Source: an uncultured Oscillospiraceae bacterium | Lineage (GTDB): Bacteria > Bacillota > Clostridia > Oscillospirales > Ruminococcaceae | NCBI GenBank assembly: GCA_900555435.1 | Contig: USLH01000002.1 | Location: 1 to 36,797, forward strand | Reading direction: 5' to 3' | DNA: 36,797 bases | In this document: piece after piece, positions 7,315-14,588 of the stretch | How the letters are laid out: every line of letters begins with the position of its first letter | How positions within the stretch are numbered: the stretch's first letter is position 1 | Translations under genes and position numbers: made by a program | The notes under the pieces: generated by a model | The model's database searches: none | Told to the model about the DNA's origin: nothing | Seen by the model: only the letters and a program-made list of their open reading frames with translations

Positions 7315-8382
7315 TCAAATTTCTCCCATCGTCATAGGCTCATCCTGATATAAAATGTCGAGCAGGCTTGTGTCGGTATCGTTATAGATAAAGTTGCCGC
7401 CGACAAATTTGCCGCCGTATTCCTCGGCAATATGTTCTCCGAAACCGTTAAAATCGAAGTAGTCTTCCAATTCGGGATGTAAAGCATAGCAATTATTATT
7501 GTCGCCGATATATCTGCCGACATCCTCGTAATCGCTAACATCTTCAATAACCTTGAAGCAACCGATATTTTCAGCAAGCCGTGCAAGCTGCCCTGCCTCC
7601 TCGACCTCGGCGTATTCCGCAACCAACCATAATTTTTTCAAGTCTGTGTCGGCACTGTTTATAGCGTTTGTAAGCCCGTTCAGCTCATACATACCCTCAT
7701 CTGCGGCAATTTGCTTGAACCTCTCAAACCATTTGGGATTGTTGACGCTGAAATCCTCTAATGTAATTTTCGCATTTTCGGGTGCAGCGCCGAGCCTTGC
7801 CAACGCCTTGTCTATAGCCTTTTCCTCGCAAGGCAAATACAGGAATTCGCTTTTCCCGTTATAATCCGCCCTTGCAATGCAAAGCACATCCGAGTCATAT
7901 ACATACGGCGGAAAAACCTGTCCGTCATACAGCTTTTGAAACGGTGTGCTTTCATCAACAAACAGTAAGCCATGTTCAGTAAAAACGCCCTTGCCGGATT
8001 GAATCAGTTTTCGTCCGAATTCTGCATATTTCGGGTCGTCCTCATCATCGGCAGGCAGACAGCCCTTGACCGTGAGCAGATACTCTCTGCCGATTTTGCC
8101 CATATCGCTTATGTCCCAAACAAGCGGATAACGGTTGAGGTTGAAGCTCAAATTGATGAGGTCTGGCAGAGTGTCAAAACCCTCTGCTTTCATAGCCTCA
8201 TAGAACTGATATTCCTCATCGCCGAAAAAGCTGTCCATCCGTTTCCCGAGGAAATTGACTTCATCGAGATTGACGAATCGATCTTGAATAAAGTTAAGTT
8301 CTCCGGGGAATATGACCTCAGCTACATACAGTTCAAGCGGTGTAACATTCTCGGCATGGATTCTTTCAAGCGCCGCGCTCAT
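7315..8382 (-). CDS. ArdA-like antirestriction protein of a conjugative element (5' part cut by a stop)
   Basis: A 355-codon frame whose C-terminal half has an ArdA-like pattern (DYEDVGRYIGDN, LHPELEDYFDFNGFGE, IAEEYGGKF). The central part carries RFVNLDEVNFLGKRMDSFFG and GKGVFTEHGLLFVDE, typical of the long ArdA-type proteins in clostridial integrative elements. ArdA proteins are acidic DNA mimics that block type I restriction after transfer; this protein is clearly acid-rich. The ATG at 8382 has a GAAAGGA site, but the same frame continues upstream past a TGA (8395-8397) to a better start at 8451. The present start is therefore probably a shortened remnant, and activity is uncertain. Confidence 0.6.
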   Translation of the reverse strand: MSAALERIHAENVTPLELYVAEVIFPGELNFIQDRFVNLDEVNFLGKRMDSFFGDEEYQFYEAMKAEGFDTLPDLINLSFNLNRYPLVWDISDMGKIGREYLLTVKGCLPADDEDDPKYAEFGRKLIQSGKGVFTEHGLLFVDESTPFQKLYDGQVFPPYVYDSDVLCIARADYNGKSEFLYLPCEEKAIDKALARLGAAPENAKITLEDFSVNNPKWFERFKQIAADEGMYELNGLTNAINSADTDLKKLWLVAEYAEVEEAGQLARLAENIGCFKVIEDVSDYEDVGRYIGDNNNCYALHPELEDYFDFNGFGEHIAEEYGGKFVGGNFIYNDTDTSLLDILYQDEPMTMGEI

Positions 8383-8394
8383 ATCCGTTTCCTT

Positions 8395-8451
8395 TCAAGG
8401 AAAGCAGATGTCGGTAGACTCATTACCGTATTTGATTTTTAGTTTTATCAT
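8395..8451 (-). pseudogene. Severed N-terminus of the ArdA-like gene
   Basis: An ATG at 8451 with ribosome binding site GGAGTG begins MIKLKIKYGNESTDICFP, followed by TGA at 8397-8395. After the stop the same frame reads KETD and joins the 355-codon gene. From memory, homologues continue with a cysteine at this point (FPC), so a single change of a Cys codon to TGA would explain it. Confidence 0.5.
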
Positions 8452-8465
8452 GGTTTTTTCACTCC

Positions 8466-9050
8466 TTACAGCTTAACAGCGGCAAGCCCGAAACGGCGTA
8501 TCGCCATAGCGTTGCAAATAATTCTGAACAGCACCGGCGGCACAAGCTTTATATCCGCTAAATCGGATATGGTTATATGCTTTGTTCCGAGCGTCAGATC
8601 CTTTGCCGCGCAATAAAGCGTATATGCCCTTTCAGAGCAATTCCGCAGCTTAATATTTTCAAAAAAAATACAGCCGTTATTTATATGGTGCTTACAGCAA
8701 TTCCACAGTCTTATATCCGCGGTAAGCAGATATATTGCCGACAGCAGCGCATAATTTTCTCTCTCGGCATTTTTTACGGCAAGTGCAAACATTGCCATAT
8801 GTTTCTCGTTTGAAAATGTCATAATGCTTTCCTCACTTTCTATATACTCGTTAAATCTTTTTAAGAATGGCGGACAGCGTATCTGCCGCATGGTAGCCGT
8901 CAGTATTTGCGTTGGTGTGGCTGCGGTTATCGTGATGAGTACCTGTGATTCCGAAAAGCGAACGCCTATACCTCTCGGTTTGAAGTTTGGTATTGCGGTC
9001 ATAAGGCGCTCCATCTGTCTGCTGTGCGGTTCTTCTGAAAATATTGTCAT
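8466..9050 (-). CDS. Conjugative-element protein, two-part, unknown function (possible DUF6075-like C-terminus)
   Basis: A 194-residue frame starts at an ATG at 9050 with an AAGGAG site (MTIFSEEPHSRQMERLMTAI). A second ATG at 8821, also with an upstream AGGAAAG, begins MTFSNEKHMAMFALAV. The part after 8821 (TADIRLWNC, AAKDLTLGTKHITISDLAD, FRIICNAMAIRRFGL) resembles a small protein repeatedly found next to ArdA in clostridial integrative elements, perhaps DUF6075; I am not certain of that name. The first part looks like another such small protein, and its middle (about 8870-8960) reads poorly, so it may be frameshifted or internally deleted. Two fused or translationally coupled genes are equally possible. 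Confidence 0.45.
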   Translation of the reverse strand: MTIFSEEPHSRQMERLMTAIPNFKPRGIGVRFSESQVLITITAATPTQILTATMRQIRCPPFLKRFNEYIESEESIMTFSNEKHMAMFALAVKNAERENYALLSAIYLLTADIRLWNCCKHHINNGCIFFENIKLRNCSERAYTLYCAAKDLTLGTKHITISDLADIKLVPPVLFRIICNAMAIRRFGLAAVKL

Positions 9051-9073
9051 AGTTCTACTCCTTGCGGTGAAAT

Positions 9074-9109
9074 AAAAAAAGCCCTCCGGTTTTTGTGTAA
9101 CCGAAGGGC
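9074..9109 (-). terminator. Terminator after the 9121-9726 gene
   Basis: On the minus strand GCCCTTCGGTT pairs with AACCGGAGGGC around a short loop, followed by seven T residues (9080-9074). Confidence 0.85.
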
Positions 9110-9120
9110 GATTGATAGTA

Positions 9121-9726
9121 TTACATATTCTGTTGCGGGTCTGCCGTCTGTTCAAAGGTCGGCTGCTCGGCTTCAAGTGAAGGATATCCGTCCGTGAGCT
9201 TTTCTTGGAGCTTATCGAGCTGCCGTTCCTGCTCATAGGTCAGTGTTTCGCAGTTGCCTTTGGCAAAGTCCACAGCGACAAAGGTCTGCCGATTCATTCT
9301 CACTGAACAGTCGGTGCTTGTTGACGAGACCGGAGTGCACGGCAAAGGCTTCCTTGACATATTCATAGTTCGGAGAATAATCTCCCCAAAACACCGAAAG
9401 CCGTTCTTTTTGCTGTAGGTTGCCGCCAACACCGTATCTCCGAAGGCGGCAAGCTGTCTGTAATCAGTGACGCCATCGGCTTTCATCTGCGGTGCGTGTT
9501 CGTAGAGTCCGACATATTCCCGCACCGTAGAAATCTCTTCCTGAATGTCTGCAATTTTACTGCGGTATTCATCCGAGAGGTTTTGGTCGGCGTTGCTTAG
9601 AAATTGACCGTTGTATTTTATCCGGCAGAGGGGGATGCCGTCCGAGGACACTTCCAGCCATTCGTTGCCGTCCATCTTGGTGTCGTACCGAGCTTTGAGG
9701 CGTTTGGCTAATTCTTTCTGTAGCAT
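9121..9726 (-). pseudogene. Conjugative-element protein with a pair of compensating frameshifts
   Basis: The frame of 201 codons starts at an ATG at 9726 with an AAAGGAG site and begins MLQKELAKRLKARYDTKMDG. The first 110 residues (REYVGLYEHAPQMKADGVTD, AAFGDTVLAATY) and the last 50 (NCETLTYEQERQLDKLQEKL) look like a normal element-encoded protein. The middle (about 9275-9410) reads as low-quality Ser/Thr/Pro-rich sequence. In another frame the same bases read VFWGDYSPNYEYVKEAFAVH then SGLVNKHRLFSENE, which is clearly the true protein. Two opposite frameshifts therefore garble about 40 residues and then restore the frame. Function is unknown; the protein is probably not functional. Confidence 0.6.
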
Positions 9727-9752
9727 ATTTGATTTCTCCTTTTTAGGGTAAT

Positions 9753-9788
9753 AAAAAAGGCAGATAGATTTTTGCTTTCTATCTGCCT
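9753..9788 (-). terminator. Intrinsic terminator upstream of the element gene
   Basis: On the minus strand GGCAGATA pairs with its complement around the loop and is followed by a run of T (9758-9753). It ends transcription entering from the tRNA side or from a lost upstream element gene. Confidence 0.75.
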
Positions 9789-9842
9789 TGCGTATCATTA
9801 TTCGGTTGTGTGAGAGTTCAAAACCTTACATAAAGGGAAAAC

Positions 9843-9869
9843 GACCGATTTACATCTACAAAATCGGTC
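9843..9869 (-). terminator. Second hairpin downstream of the tRNA cluster
   Basis: GACCGATTT (9843-9851) and AAATCGGTC (9861-9869) form a perfect 9-base stem, followed on the minus strand by GTTTTC. It is probably a back-up terminator for the tRNA operon. Confidence 0.5.
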
Positions 9870-9893
9870 ACTGAAATTTTGCCCCATAAAACG

Positions 9894-9924
9894 GTGAAAA
9901 CCTCGATTTTATCGAGGTTTTCAC
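9894..9924 (-). terminator. Terminator of the tRNA cluster
   Basis: A 14-base perfect inverted repeat, GTGAAAACCTCGAT / ATCGAGGTTTTCAC, with a 3-base loop lies about 30 bases past the last tRNA and is followed on the minus strand by CGTTTTATG. Confidence 0.6.
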
Positions 9925-9952
9925 GGGCTATGTCTTTTTTATAGCCTCTTGA

Positions 9953-10028
9953 TGGTTGGGGTGGAAGGATTCGAACCCTCGGAATGTCAGAGCCAGAATC
10001 TGATGCCTTACCACTTGGCGACACCCCA
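9953..10028 (-). tRNA. tRNA-Gln (CUG)
   Basis: A 76-base cloverleaf including encoded CCA. Acceptor TGGGGTG pairs with CACCCCA, the T-loop reads GGTTCGAATCC, and the anticodon loop TTCTGGC gives anticodon CUG (codon CAG). It is the last gene of the cluster and differs from the copy at 10097 mainly in the anticodon stem. Confidence 0.95.
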
Positions 10029-10096
10029 ATATTCAATAAAAGAAGGTTTCCCGCAAAAGCGGTGGGCGCCGAACTTTTGAAGTCAGCGCCCAGCTT

Positions 10097-10172
10097 TGGT
10101 TGGGGTGGAAGGATTCGAACCCTCGGAATGGTAGAGCCAGAATCTACTGCCTTACCGCTTGGCGACACCCCA
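10097..10172 (-). tRNA. tRNA-Gln (CUG), second copy
   Basis: A 76-base cloverleaf with encoded CCA. The acceptor and T arms are identical to the copy at 9953; the anticodon stem is GTAGA/TCTAC instead of TCAGA/TCTGA, and the loop TTCTGGC again gives CUG. The 68-base spacer to the next copy holds a hairpin (TGGGCGC/GCGCCCA, 10063-10092). Confidence 0.95.
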
Positions 10173-10190
10173 ATATCAGTTGCAGGAAAA

Positions 10191-10266
10191 TGGTTGGGCT
10201 AGATGGATTCGAACCATCGGAATGCAGGAGTCAAAGTCCTGTGCCTTACCACTTGGCGATAGCCCA
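10191..10266 (-). tRNA. tRNA-Gln (UUG)
   Basis: A 76-base cloverleaf with encoded CCA. Acceptor TGGGCTA pairs with TAGCCCA; the anticodon loop CTTTGAC gives UUG (codons CAA and CAG). Confidence 0.95.
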
Positions 10267-10275
10267 GTGTATAAG

Positions 10276-10353
10276 TGGGGTGGGTAGTGGGATTCGAACC
10301 CACGGCCTTCAGAGCCACAATCTGACGCGCTAACCAACTGCGCTATACCCACC
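10276..10353 (-). tRNA. tRNA-His (GUG)
   Basis: Acceptor GTGGGTA pairs with TACCCAC; the anticodon loop TTGTGGC gives GUG. The extra 5' G (position -1) opposite the discriminator C, the hallmark of tRNA-His, is encoded at 10353. CCA is encoded. Confidence 0.95.
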
Positions 10354-10360
10354 ATATAAA

Positions 10361-10437
10361 TGGCGCGCCCATCAGGACTCGAACCTGAGACCTACTGCTT
10401 AGAAGGCAGTTGCTCTATCCAGCTGAGCTATGGGCGC
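10361..10437 (-). tRNA. tRNA-Arg (UCU)
   Basis: A 77-base cloverleaf with encoded CCA. Acceptor GCGCCCA pairs with TGGGCGC; the anticodon stem-loop ACTGC-CTTCTAA-GCAGT gives UCU (codons AGA and AGG). Confidence 0.95.
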
Positions 10438-10458
10438 AAACATCCGCCGGACACGGAT

Positions 10459-10532
<74 letters not shown>

Positions 10533-10589
10533 GGAATACGCACAGGAACTTCCCTTGCCGCCAATCATTTCTTATCAGCAACAGGGTTT

Positions 10590-10618
10590 ATTATATCAGA
10601 TTTCCCCTTGTTTGTCAA
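10590..10618 (-). promoter_or_regulatory. Consensus promoter of the tRNA cluster
   Basis: On the minus strand TTGACA (10618-10613), exactly 17 bases, then TATAAT (10595-10590): a full consensus vegetative promoter about 55 bases upstream of tRNA-Gly. Confidence 0.92.
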
Positions 10619-10726
10619 CACTTTTTGCAAATTTTTTCCGTAGGTTTTTAAACGGTGATCCTCCGGAAAAGCCGGGAGCGAGGGAAGGGCGTTGGATGGC
10701 CGTTTAGCGGAAAGGGGGCGGCATAC

Positions 10727-10757
10727 AAAAGGGGATCGGCTTTTGTACCGATCCCCG
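10727..10757 (-). terminator. Terminator of prs
   Basis: GGGGATCGG pairs with CCGATCCCC around an 8-base loop, followed on the minus strand by TTTTGT. It lies 12 bases after the prs stop codon. Confidence 0.85.
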
Positions 10758-10768
10758 CTTGCGTATTT

Positions 10769-11950
10769 TTACTTTTTCTGCTCTTCGGTGCGTTTCCGTT
10801 CCAGCAGCTTGTTGATCCGGTAAACGGGGTTCAGCAGGTTGCTGATGGACTGGTCGTGGTTCAGGGTATCCACGATGTAGGCGATGTATTTGGACAGATC
10901 CACCGAGGTGTACCACTCCCGCTTCAGCAGCTCGGGAGTGCGGTAGATGAGGTTGGTGGTGAAGACACGATAGATCTCGCCTTTTTCATAAGCGGCGTCG
11001 AACTTCTCAAGTCCTTCGCAGAAGAGACCGAAGGAAGCGAAAACGAAGATCCGGCGGGCGCCCATCTTTTTCAGCTGGGTGGCGATGTCTAAGACCGATT
11101 CGCCGGAGGAGATCATGTCGTCGGCGATGATGACATCCTTGCCGGAAACATTGTCGCCTAAGAATTCGTGGGCGACGATGGGGTTGCGGCCGTTGACGAT
11201 GACGGAATAATCACGGCGCTTGTAGAACATACCGAGGTTCACGCCCAAAACGGAAGAGTAGTACATGCACCGACCCATGCCACCCTCGTCGGGGGAAATG
11301 AGCATCAGGTGATCCCGGTCAAAGCTGATGTCCGGGACGGTATTGACCATCGCCTTCAGGAACTGATAGGTAGGATGGACATTTTCAAAGCCCTTAAGGG
11401 GAACGGCATTCTGCACACGGGGATCGTGAGCATCGAAGGTGATGAGGTTTTCCACGCCCATACCGGCCAGTTCCTGAAGGCAAAGGGCGCAGTCCAGAGA
11501 CTCTCTGGAGGTGCGGCGGTGCTGCCGTCCTTCATAGAGCATGGGCATAATGACGTTGATGCGGCGGGCTTTGCCGCTGACTGCGGCGATGATCCGCTTC
11601 AGATCCTGATAGTGGTCGTCCGGGCTCATGGGGACGTTCATGCCGTACATTTTGTAAGTCACACCGTAATTGAAGACGTCGGACAGAATGTACAGATCAT
11701 GTCCCCGGACCGATTCCTTCAGCGTTCCTTTTGCCTCGCCCGTTCCGAAGCGAGGGCACTCGGCCTGAAGCTGATAGGTGTCCCGGCAATATCCGATGAA
11801 GTCTGCGTCGTTCATCATTTCCCCGTGACGCTGTGAACGCCAGTCGACTAGGTACTTGTCCACTTTAGCGGTGATCTCCTCACAGCCCTTCATTCCGATC
11901 AGGCTCATAGTACCTACCGGGATTGAAATCTCATGGATCGGCTCCTGCAC
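10769..11950 (-). CDS. prs: Ribose-phosphate pyrophosphokinase (long variant)
   Basis: A 393-residue PRPP synthetase, which makes 5-phosphoribosyl 1-diphosphate from ribose 5-phosphate and ATP for nucleotide, His and Trp synthesis. The PRPP-binding loop DVIIADDMISSGES is at residues 272-285. Other recognisable elements are DVFNYGVTYKMYG, VIMPMLYEGRQHRR (catalytic flexible-loop region) and FDAHDPRVQNAV (metal and ATP site). It is longer than the roughly 315-residue classical enzyme, with an extended N-terminus and a C-terminal helical extension ending RINKLLERKRTEEQKK, as in a clostridial subgroup. It has its own promoter (12014-12042) and terminator, so it appears monocistronic. Confidence 0.9.
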   Translation of the reverse strand: MQEPIHEISIPVGTMSLIGMKGCEEITAKVDKYLVDWRSQRHGEMMNDADFIGYCRDTYQLQAECPRFGTGEAKGTLKESVRGHDLYILSDVFNYGVTYKMYGMNVPMSPDDHYQDLKRIIAAVSGKARRINVIMPMLYEGRQHRRTSRESLDCALCLQELAGMGVENLITFDAHDPRVQNAVPLKGFENVHPTYQFLKAMVNTVPDISFDRDHLMLISPDEGGMGRCMYYSSVLGVNLGMFYKRRDYSVIVNGRNPIVAHEFLGDNVSGKDVIIADDMISSGESVLDIATQLKKMGARRIFVFASFGLFCEGLEKFDAAYEKGEIYRVFTTNLIYRTPELLKREWYTSVDLSKYIAYIVDTLNHDQSISNLLNPVYRINKLLERKRTEEQKK

Positions 11951-12013
11951 AATGTATTCCCCCTATAAGTTGAAAACTCTGCGGCCACGGCGGGCCGCAC
12001 TTTCCTCAATCCT

Positions 12014-12042
12014 ATTATAACTTTTTCGTCAAAAGATTGCAA
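12014..12042 (-). promoter_or_regulatory. Promoter of prs
   Basis: On the minus strand TTGCAA (12042-12037), 17 bases, then TATAAT (12019-12014), about 60 bases upstream of the prs start. Confidence 0.75.
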
Positions 12043-12131
12043 ATTTTTTGATATGGAAAATCCGATAAGAAACCGGCTTTCTTTTAGTGATTTTGTCATT
12101 TTTCCATAAAAACCGTCGATCGGAGCAAACG

Positions 12132-12392
12132 TCAATAACCAACGATCAGCAGTCCACGGAGAGGAACCCCCCAACCGACTGCCGGCGTATAGGAAATCAA
12201 AAAGGTGCAAACTTTTGAAAAAACGTCGGAGCTTCGGTAATCGTTTCGCACGGCGATGCAAAGCGTTTCTACGCCGCTCATGGTACATGCTTCAAAAAAT
12301 CCTTGAGGAACTGGTCCGGCTTCTACTTCGACCATATATCCGGTATTCGGATCATAAGCGTCTGCTTCAAAGGACTTTTCGATCTTTCCGTT
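12132..12392 (-). pseudogene. Remnant of a PD-(D/E)XK-like protein
   Basis: The minus frame from about 12392 reads NGKIEKSFEADAYDPNTGYM, then VEVEAGPVPQGFFEACTMSG, VETLCIAVRNDYRSSDVF, and ends PLRGLLIVGY. The spacing F-E-A-D ... E-V-E-A-G is the pattern of a family of small clostridial proteins with a PD-(D/E)XK nuclease-like core (recalled, not searched). No start codon or ribosome binding site precedes it: upstream bases continue the theme only with a stop (TAA near 12395) or a frame change. After VCTFL the sequence loses about 10 residues of the expected core. It is a decayed gene between prs and the ABC-F gene. I see nothing else between 12393 and 12577. Confidence 0.45.
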
Positions 12393-12554
12393 TATACCGA
12401 TATTTCATCATGCTTCACCGGCTGTCGTTTTGTTGTCGGGAGTTTTCGATTTGGGCGTCTGCGCAGCTTAATATAAGAGCATTATAACACGCCGCCGGGG
12501 CGTTTGAAAGGGAGAATCGCATCTTTTGAAAGATTCGGGATACAAAGGGAGCAC

Positions 12555-12583
12555 TTTTCTTTTTCTTTTGAATGTGCTATACT
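12555..12583 (+). promoter_or_regulatory. Possible promoter of the ABC-F gene
   Basis: TATACT at 12578-12583 is a good -10 box; the -35 at 17-base spacing (TTTTCT) is poor. The leader to the ATG at 12631 is about 40 bases. Confidence 0.4.
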
Positions 12584-12630
12584 GATTTTATATGACGCTG
12601 CCGGGTGCAGCTTTTTTCAGGAGGAACAGC

Positions 12631-14547
12631 ATGTTAGTGTCCCTGCAGGACGTGGGGGTCTCTTTCGGCGCCGTGCCGATTTTGGAGGGCATCACCGCCG
12701 AGATCCAGGAGAACTCCCGCATCGGCCTTATCGGCGCAAACGGCGCCGGGAAATCCACCCTTTTGAACACCATCTGTGGCATTCAGGAATATGAGACCGG
12801 CGAGATCAACCGGAAATCCGGTCTGAATATCGGATATCTGAAACAGAACAGCGGCCTTTCCGGGGAAAATACCATCCGGGACGAGATGCGGCTGGTCTTT
12901 GCGCCGGTTTTGAAAGCCGGGGAAGAAATGGGGCGGCTCCACGGGGAGATGGCGGCGTGCCCGCCGGATTCGGAGGAATATCAGGCACTGTCGGAAGAAT
13001 ACGACCGGAACCTTGCCTTTTTTGAGGGCAACGACGGGTACCTCATCGATGTGAAGATCAAGACCGTCTTGAACGGCATGGGCTTCGAGGATAAGGACAT
13101 GGGTACGGTGATCGCTACCCTTTCCGGCGGGGAGAAGACCCGGCTTGCACTGGCGAAGCTCTTATTGAGCCAGCCGGAGCTGTTGATCCTGGACGAGCCC
13201 ACGAACCATCTGGATTTCAAGACTCTGCTCTGGCTGGAGGATCATCTGGCGACTTATAAGGGCGCCATTGTGGTGGTTTCCCACGACCGGTATTTTCTGG
13301 ATAAAACCGTCAAGGAGATCTGGGAAGTGGAGTTCCATGAGCTTCGGGTCTTCCCGGGGAACTACACCAAATATAAGACGCTGAAGGCGGAGCTGATGGC
13401 TCGCTGGGAGAAAGAATACGAAGCCCAGCAGGAAGAGATCGCTGATTTGAACGATTTCATTGCCAAGAACCTGACCCGGGCGTCCACCTCCAAAATGGCG
13501 AAGGGGCGGATCCGGCGGTTGGAGCATATGGAGATCATCGAACGTCCCCGGGAATATAAAAAAGAGATGTCCCTGAAGTTCAACTTTGACCGGGATCCGG
13601 TAAAAGAAGTGCTGGCGGTCACCGACCTTTCCCTGACCGTGGGGGAAGGAATGGAGAGAAAGCACCTCTTCGATCATCTTTCCTTCACCATCGAGCGGGG
13701 AGAGAAGATCGCCGTCATCGGGGAAAACGGCATCGGAAAGTCTTCCCTGCTTCATGCGTTGCGGGGAGAACTGCCTTACGACTGCGGGAAGATCCGGTGG
13801 GGACAGGAGGTAAAGCCCGGCTATTTCGATCAGGAGAACCGGCAGCTCCATCCGGAAATGACGGTTTTAGAGGAGCTTTGGAGCCGCTGGCCCCGGAAAA
13901 CGGAGACGGAGATCCGCAGCATGCTGGGGCAGGTGCTGCTCCAGGGGGAGGACGTCTACAAAAAAGTGAGTGTCTTAAGCGGCGGCGAGCGGGCAAAGCT
14001 GGCGTTTGCCGTGCTGATGATGGAACGGGGGAACTTCCTGATGCTGGACGAGCCTACGAACCATCTGGATCTGCGAAGCAAGGAGATCCTGGAGGACGCC
14101 CTTCGGGATTACAAAGGGACACTGCTTTTTGTGTCCCACGACCGGTACCTTTTGAAGGCAGTGCCGGATCGGATCATTGAGATCTTTTCCGACCATGTAG
14201 AGGTCTTCAAGGGCAACTACGACTATTATCTGGAAAAGCAGCAGGAGAAGGCCGCTGCGGCGGTTCCGGCAGCGAGCCGGGAGGTGCGGGAGGAAAAGCC
14301 CGTCACCGGCGGTTACAAGACCAAGCAGCAGAAGGCCGAGGAAGCCAAGCGCCGTGCCCGGCTCCGGGAAGTGGAGAACCGGGTGGAGGAGCTGGAGCGG
14401 GAGATTGCCGCTGTGGAAGAGAGCCTGCAGCACCCGGAACAGTTCGAGGGCGGCTACCGGGAAATGGAAGAGGAATGCGAACGCCTGGATTCCCTCCGTG
14501 AGGAACTGAACCATCGGATGGAAGAGTGGCTGGAACTGGGCGAATAA
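12631..14547 (+). CDS. ABC-F family ribosome-associated ATPase (YdiF/Uup-like)
   Basis: A 638-residue soluble protein with two ABC ATPase domains and no membrane segment. Domain 1 has Walker A GANGAGKST (35-43), signature LSGGEKTRLALAK and Walker B LLILDEPTNHLD. Domain 2 has Walker A GENGIGKSS (from 364), signature LSGGERAKLAF and LMLDEPTNHLD. The interdomain linker (about 250-320, KRIRRLEH-like, with WEKEYEAQQEEIADLNDFIA) is the P-site-tRNA-interacting motif region. A C-terminal coiled coil (about 555-635, KQQKAEEAKRRARLREVENR) follows, as in YdiF and Uup. ABC-F proteins act on the ribosome in translation control or antibiotic protection; this one looks like a housekeeping paralogue. The start at 12631 has AGGAGGA. 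Confidence 0.92.
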   Translation: MLVSLQDVGVSFGAVPILEGITAEIQENSRIGLIGANGAGKSTLLNTICGIQEYETGEINRKSGLNIGYLKQNSGLSGENTIRDEMRLVFAPVLKAGEEMGRLHGEMAACPPDSEEYQALSEEYDRNLAFFEGNDGYLIDVKIKTVLNGMGFEDKDMGTVIATLSGGEKTRLALAKLLLSQPELLILDEPTNHLDFKTLLWLEDHLATYKGAIVVVSHDRYFLDKTVKEIWEVEFHELRVFPGNYTKYKTLKAELMARWEKEYEAQQEEIADLNDFIAKNLTRASTSKMAKGRIRRLEHMEIIERPREYKKEMSLKFNFDRDPVKEVLAVTDLSLTVGEGMERKHLFDHLSFTIERGEKIAVIGENGIGKSSLLHALRGELPYDCGKIRWGQEVKPGYFDQENRQLHPEMTVLEELWSRWPRKTETEIRSMLGQVLLQGEDVYKKVSVLSGGERAKLAFAVLMMERGNFLMLDEPTNHLDLRSKEILEDALRDYKGTLLFVSHDRYLLKAVPDRIIEIFSDHVEVFKGNYDYYLEKQQEKAAAAVPAASREVREEKPVTGGYKTKQQKAEEAKRRARLREVENRVEELEREIAAVEESLQHPEQFEGGYREMEEECERLDSLREELNHRMEEWLELGE

Positions 14548-14550
14548 GGA

Positions 14551-14588
14551 AAAGCACCGGACGTGCGAACCGTTCCGGTGCTTTTTTT
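14551..14588. terminator. Bidirectional terminator between ABC-F and ypeB
   Basis: AAAAGCACCGGA pairs with TCCGGTGCTTTT and is followed by T residues on the + strand and A residues on the other side. The convergent ypeB gene ends in its T-run. Confidence 0.85.

Noticed and set aside
10033..10092. Hairpin between the two tRNA-Gln (CUG) genes as a terminator or recombination site
   Set aside because: It has no T-run in the transcribed direction and no matching repeat elsewhere. It is more likely a spacer or processing structure.
11914..12288. 124-codon minus-strand frame upstream of prs
   Set aside because: It covers the prs promoter and start region and overlaps the nuclease-like remnant in a different frame; its composition is not protein-like.
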